From the NCBI RefSeq assembly GCF_030272615.1, contig NC_081407.1, forward strand, positions 151,797,048-151,861,047: a DNA stretch of 64,000 bases, written 5' to 3'. The stretch is from Cryptomeria japonica. Taxonomy: Eukaryota > Streptophyta > Pinopsida > Cupressales > Cupressaceae. Position numbers and translations under genes: made by a program. Shown piece after piece: positions 59,501 through 64,000 of this stretch. Below the pieces are notes generated by a model. It worked only from the letters and a program-made list of their open reading frames with translations. It was not told where the DNA came from and did not search any database. Every line of letters begins with the position of its first letter. Position 1 is the first letter of the stretch.

Positions 59501-60489
59501 AGCATAGTAGCATGTATTGTCTCTGTTCCTCCTATACTTATGCTTGTTCTGATATTCATGGTTAGTCTTAAAAAATCTTCTAGCTTTCTCCTCAAATCTT
59601 GAATTCTTCTTAGGACATCTAGATGCAAAATGACCTATCTTATTACATGCAAAACATTTGAAAGGTGATTTCCCCTCATACTTACTTCCTGGCGGACCTT
59701 CAAGTGCTCTTCTAGCAAATAGGGCTTCAATTTCTTCAAGCTCTTCATCTTGTTTCCTCATATCCTCCATTTCCTTTGCATATAATGCTTTCCAATCACT
59801 CTTGTTGGTTGATGATGTAGATATCTTGAATCCAGAATCTATCTTTGCAGATCCTTAAGGACCAAATCTTTCAAGCTCAAAAGCATATAACTTTCCAACC
59901 AAAGTATCCCTATTGACAAAAGTGTTAGACATTGTTCTTAGTTCATTAATTGCAGTAGCCTTCATCTTGTAAGTAGATGGTAAAGCTCTCAATACTTTAT
60001 AAATAATCTCATCTTCGCTCAGAGATCCACCACAACATTGAATTCCCAAGACAATTTCATCGACTCTTTCAATAAAAGCAGTAATTCTTTCATCTTCCTC
60101 CATTCTCAAGTTCTCATACCTTACTCGGTAACCATCAAGTTTAGAAATTTTAACAGTAGGGTCACCTTCATTCAGAGTCTCCAACTTATCTCATATAGCT
60201 TTTGTAGATGATTGTCCTTTAATCCCATTACCTGTTGATTTGGAAGGGCGCTCAGAAGGGCTTCTCTCGCTCTACAATCATTTTCAATGTTCTTATCCAA
60301 ATATGTCGGAGGAGGGTTTCCAGATGTCGAGTCATAAGGGGTATAGCCTTTCTTAGTGATCTCCCAAATCTCCTTGCTAAGACATCTCAGATGAGTCTCC
60401 ATCTGAAGCTTCCATACTCTATAATTTTTTCCTTCAAGCCTAGGGATGTCCTTTTGATAAGCAATTGAAGTTGAATGATTAGTCACCAT
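56535..60489 (-). pseudogene. A1 gag-pol remains (gag, protease, integrase, RT, RNase H N-terminal part)
   Basis: On minus from MVTNHSTSIAYQKDIPRLEG (60489). Gag: YRVWKLQMETHL, RYENLRMEEDERITAFIERV, knuckle CFACNKIGHFASRC (about 59640-59680). Protease: WVVDSGCSHHMTGD (about 59300; DSG active site kept). GAG-pre-integrase: LWHKKLCHVNFDC, CKECQMGK. Integrase: [104 protein letters not shown]. RNase H: YIDADWAGVIDGQKSTSG, CTSLSTAEVAYV. It stops at the B1 junction and continues at 33519. About seven frameshifts or stops; not functional. Order PR-INT-RT-RNaseH defines Ty1/copia. Confidence 0.9.
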
Positions 60490-60531
60490 AGGATCTTCCT
60501 CAAGTGGTTAAGATTCTGCAGAGAGGACCAA

Positions 60532-60543
60532 GATCTGATACCA
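60532..60543 (-). other. A1 primer binding site
   Basis: Plus AGATCTGATACC-A, minus TGGTATCAGATC, two bases inside the LTR; close to the standard Met-tRNA site. Confidence 0.8.
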
Positions 60544-60545
60544 AT

Positions 60546-61748
60546 TTTTAGGATAATCGGTGAACAACTGAGAGGGAGGGTGAATTAGTTGTTAACAGAT
60601 TATGAAACTTTAAACACAAAAAACCTTTTACCGGAATAGCAAATATATCAATTAAGCACAAACATAAATCATAAACCAATTACCATCTATCCACAACACA
60701 TGACACGAAGATTTGTACGTGGAAAACCTAGTAAATGCAAAAACCATGGTGGGAAGCCTACCCATAGTCAGATGATACTCCTGCAGAAAGTATGTGATTA
60801 CAATAAGGGGCCTGCACATGTAGGAAGGCCAATAGCCTAGAGTGCACTTTTCATCACAAAAGAAGCCTCACTGACTACAAAAGAAATCCAGACTACAATT
60901 CAAAAATAAGAATGAACTAAAAGAATAACATCTCCTATGCTTGAGTACAATTTCGGTTGAACTCAATGTCGGAGGTCTTAAACCTCTTACACAAACCCAA
61001 TTCAATCACCTATGATTAACCAAAACCTGTGCATATCATTATATCTTTATTCACACATAGATAATCCCATAACCATGATCAATACCACGATCTACAAAGA
61101 GATCTTACATCATATTTATACCAACCCAGGACCTAAACAATTAGGTCGGCCACCTAAAAGATAATACAATAAATACATTACATAAACCCACAAACCAATG
61201 ATAATCCAAGTTGGCCTAAGATTGAAACAACATTAACCAAACAATAAATATAATTGGTAATGCATCAGAGCATCCACCAACACATTACATAAATTGGTCC
61301 ATAACCTAGCAAAATAAGACCGGACCTAAAATAGGTCGCCATAAACCAAAAAAAATACCACCAATCAACTAGAACACGAACATGATAACCATCAGCATCC
61401 TGAAAACCTTCTAGAATCCACACCAACACCACTTATCAAATCCATCAAAAGATCTTCAATGAAGCTCTGCCGGTAGAACCCTTACCGATAACCAAAAGGC
61501 TTACTAGAACATATGATAGCTTCCGGATCACCAAATCCCAAACCAACTGAACGTGACACACATTTGAATAACATGAATAGCCAAACCAAACCAATTCCAC
61601 CAATCAAAATATACCGAAGATAAATCTCCCGATCATCATCAAAGAACAACCAGTCTACCGGAACCCAATAGATAACCAAAGAAGCTTGTGTTGACATCAA
61701 TGAAAAACATCAATGCAACACATAATCAATTCCTCCAAATTTATAAAA
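60546..61748 (-). repeat. A1 5' LTR
   Basis: About 1.2 kb. The left end TTTTAGGATAATCGG corresponds to TGTTAGGATAACCGG of the 3' LTR (TG mutated). The right end is ...CCTCCAAATT then TATAAAA in place of GCCAACA. Hairpin arms AACAACT (60563-60569) and AGTTGTT (60587-60593). Confidence 0.82.
61112..61120 (-). promoter_or_regulatory. A-family LTR TATA box
   Basis: Minus strand TATAAATAT, 5' of the sequence GATGTAAGATC. It is identical in the three A LTRs (31338-31346, 55367-55375, 61112-61120), suggesting selection on active ancestors for the LTR promoter. Confidence 0.5.
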
Positions 61749-61753
61749 CTACC

Positions 61754-62708
61754 TTCTAAGAAACATTTAAGAAAAATAGAACTTATCCATGATCAACAAA
61801 CAAGGTTCTACTCAGTTCGTAGTGGCTGTAGGAACAGTCAAAGGAAGTATTCCTGTGGCTGTAGGAATAGTCCTTGATCAAGATAATGCTAAGTATGGAA
61901 TAAGAAATGACTGATAAAAAAAGACAAAGGAATACTCACTAAGTGGGCCCCCTTAGCAAGTATCCAGATAGCTAAATCAAATGTCTGGAGCTTAAAGAAT
62001 CATCTTTATTGATTTAAAAGTACTTGACAACATAACAAGTTACTGAAAAATCTGTTTTCTAACACAAAACAATATTACTATAACTGAAACTATATTCTCC
62101 TCAACCACCATACAAGAGAAGGTGGGACGTTTATTTAAAGCATGAAATTCCTAACTAACTAGCACACCACTCCCAAAGTTTAAGGAGGATGCTTTTATTG
62201 AACAAGGAGAAAAAGAAGGTGAAATTACAAGTGTTGAGAATCAGTCAAAGTCTGTTGGAACAACAGAGAGAATCTAGAAGAACTTCAATCCAAAATCTAC
62301 TCCTTCAACAAAGGAAATCATTAAGTCTTCAGATAAGTCATAATGAACCACTTCCAACCGCCAACTGACTTCTTCAACAACAATCCTTGTTATCCCTTTC
62401 CAAGCCATCAACTCCATAATCTTCAATTGCTAAACATCTTGGACCAGTTCAACATTCTTCTTTAATCCTGCATGAAATTGTTAATGTACACAAATATAGG
62501 CCTAATTATTCCTATTAGAATAATATTCAAAATCTACATGCAACATTACCATGGATACTCCTCATAGCACAATTACCTATTATATTGCATAAAAAAGGAA
62601 CATATATCAAATGAGTTTATGTCATATGACCATGTCATCAAGATATATAAAATATTATCACTTGGAAAAGGTTCTAAACTCAAAAGACATAACTAGACTC
62701 CTAATGTT
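61754..62708. other. Unassigned sequence, nothing recognised
   Basis: Contains a short local duplication (GTGGCTGTAGGAACAGTC near 61825 and GTGGCTGTAGGAATAGTC near 61856). No ORF, LTR boundary or RNA gene could be supported. Confidence 0.5.
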
Positions 62709-63990
62709 CTAGTAATGACACATACACATAGATAAAATTGAGCTATTCTTTTGGCTCATCATTCCCCCAAACCTAAAATCTTGTTGGTCCTCCAGAAGAT
62801 GAGGATGTTGCATTCCTTCTTCTTGCTTGAGCTCTATAATTAATGACTTGAGTTTGTCCCAAGCTTTCAAGCCTATCCCATCTATCTTTTTATGTTGTGT
62901 CATCAAATGGATTGGCATACCTATTACAATCTGGTATTGGCCATAAAAGTATAGGTGTTTGAAAGAGTAAAGGGATCCAATTATTCATTTTTGTTCACCC
63001 CAACTGAAGGTAACATAAAGTCCTTTTCAAAGCTACATAATAATTTTGCAAAGAATGTGGCTTTGCCATCTGTAGCTCTTCTGTAAGACTGTTCCACGTT
63101 CTTGATACAAAACCTAAAGCTGATTGTGCCTAAGAGGGCCTCATTACTGAAAACTCCTTATACACTTCTTCCCTCAAGGCTAATATATTTGGCTTAAAAT
63201 CGAGATGATACAGAAGTTTCTGCCATTCATAATGCAATCTCTTGGGATTATCACTCTCCTCTCTTATTGGCAAGGGAATTCTAAGTTCTTCTTCTTGATA
63301 GGTTTTAGCTTCTTCACCCCTTGCATGTCCATTCTTGATCTAGGACATTAGTACCCTCAAATGTATGTCACCAAAATTCTTGGGCAGTTTCCAAGGAATT
63401 ATCTCGATCTGAAAGAACACTGGACATTTTGAAAGTGAGGAAGCATTCCTTTAGGTACATGGAATAGACCCTAGGTGGTGGTCTACACTCAAGAATGTTG
63501 GGCACCATAGTCACCACAATGTCTATTTTTCCTTTAAGATTGGTAATCTCCTTATCGTTCTTCTCAATTTCCTTCTACAGCTGACGCTTCTCATTTTCCC
63601 ACTTTGCCTCCTTATCCAACATATCTGGTATAAATCAAATGCAATTGATATCCAAGAAAAAGGAGTAGGCTAATGTCTCACTATTGGAAGAATCCTCTTG
63701 CCCTTCTTTTGTTCCTCAGTCAATTGTCCTTGCTCTATCATTTGTACATTTACTAGATTCTGAGCAGGAGTTTCTATTTTCCTTACCCCATTTTCTTGTT
63801 CTTCTATAGGAGTTATTCCTGCTCAACTCCAGGGGTCTGCTGCATTTGTTCTTGTTGTGTTTCTTCTTCAATGGTAGAGTTTTGCCTTTCCACTAAAAGA
63901 ACTCCCTACTGTCCTATCATGGAAACAGTTGTTGCAAATTTCATGCCTTTCTCCTGTTCAATCACCTTTTCCACTAGTTTTGCCAAATTG
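62709..63990 (-). pseudogene. Degenerate coding remnant, unrecognised (partial)
   Basis: On minus, pieces in changing frames show a Gln/Glu-rich stretch (EETQQEQMQQTPGVEQE near 63820-63880), a coiled-coil-like run (DKEAKWENEKRQLQKEIEKN near 63550-63620), a block around ILECRPPPRVYSMYLKECFL (about 63440-63510) and, at 62709-62918, a Gln/His-rich tail. This looks like an old gag-like or transposon-related ORF, but I cannot assign it. It extends to the right edge of the window. Confidence 0.3.
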
Positions 63991-64000
63991 TCCAGCCCAT

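Larger units (their letters stand above)
30771..61748 (-). mobile_element. A1: copia-type (Sirevirus-like) LTR element, outermost of the nest
   Basis: Minus strand. The 5' LTR is 60546-61748, gag-pol remains lie at 56535-60489, the RNase H end is at 33259-33519, and the 3' LTR is 30771-32892. The left flank ctaca (30766-30770) pairs with ctacc (61749-61753). The last seven bases of the 5' LTR (TATAAAA where GCCAACA is expected) are altered, so this right boundary is less sure. B1 interrupts it at 33520/56535 with duplicates cattg/tattg. Without nested DNA it is about 7 kb. The Met-tRNA primer site and multiple polypurine tracts fit the Sirevirus type. Confidence 0.8.

Overview
This window is an intergenic, repeat-dense stretch of a large plant nuclear genome. 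Long, degraded LTR retrotransposons are stacked inside one another, and Ty1/copia primer sites complementary to initiator Met-tRNA are recognisable. LTRs of 0.9-1.6 kb and the depth of nesting suggest a gymnosperm or another giant seed-plant genome (inference). I found no intact host gene, tRNA, rRNA or CRISPR array. Nearly every coding trace is a transposon pseudogene.

I name the families by letter. Left part (1-14489): E1 (minus strand, runs off the left edge, 5' LTR 4289-5489) and E2 (minus, complete, 6761-14230) are two members of a pol-less element family, and both lie in or beside a fragment of a gypsy-like element, G1 (5490-6760 and 14231-14489). Middle-left (15455-28270): a ~357-bp tandem repeat array is split by D1 (plus, 17818-26806), a third pol-less element of the E/D type. 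D1 itself carries a solo LTR (H, 20163-21765), a LINE 3' fragment (22193-22640) and a second solo LTR (K, 25581-26060). Then come an unrecognised degenerate gene on the minus strand (28271-29243), a GA-rich tract and a short CATATGACC minisatellite.

Right part (30766-61753) is one matryoshka. Copia-like element A1 (30771-61748, minus) has solo LTR D2 in its 3' LTR and is broken in its RNase H region by copia-like element B1 (33521-56534, minus). B1 is broken by gypsy-like G2 (37223-44524, minus), which holds a one-LTR insertion F (40206-41729). The 5' LTR of B1 is broken by an A-family solo LTR, A2 (45838-56001), which is in turn broken by gypsy-like G3 (46107-54997, plus), whose leader holds a copia fragment J (47385-48478). 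Five-base target duplications support most levels. The last 2.2 kb holds only weak coding remnants.

How the parts relate: A1 and B1 carry copia gag-pol traces (CCHC gag, protease, integrase, reverse transcriptase, RNase H), so their relatives are candidate helpers. E1, E2 and D1 share LTR architecture with A and B (Met-tRNA primer site, AAAGGGGGAGAT-type polypurine tracts, a hairpin next to the primer site) but encode a four-knuckle gag-like ORF1 and a conserved ORF2 of about 940-1050 codons in place of pol. G2 and G3 encode only gag plus a retropepsin-like domain. The pol-less E/D family, its covarying LTR hairpin, and decay of glutamine codons into TAG stops are the most interesting observations.
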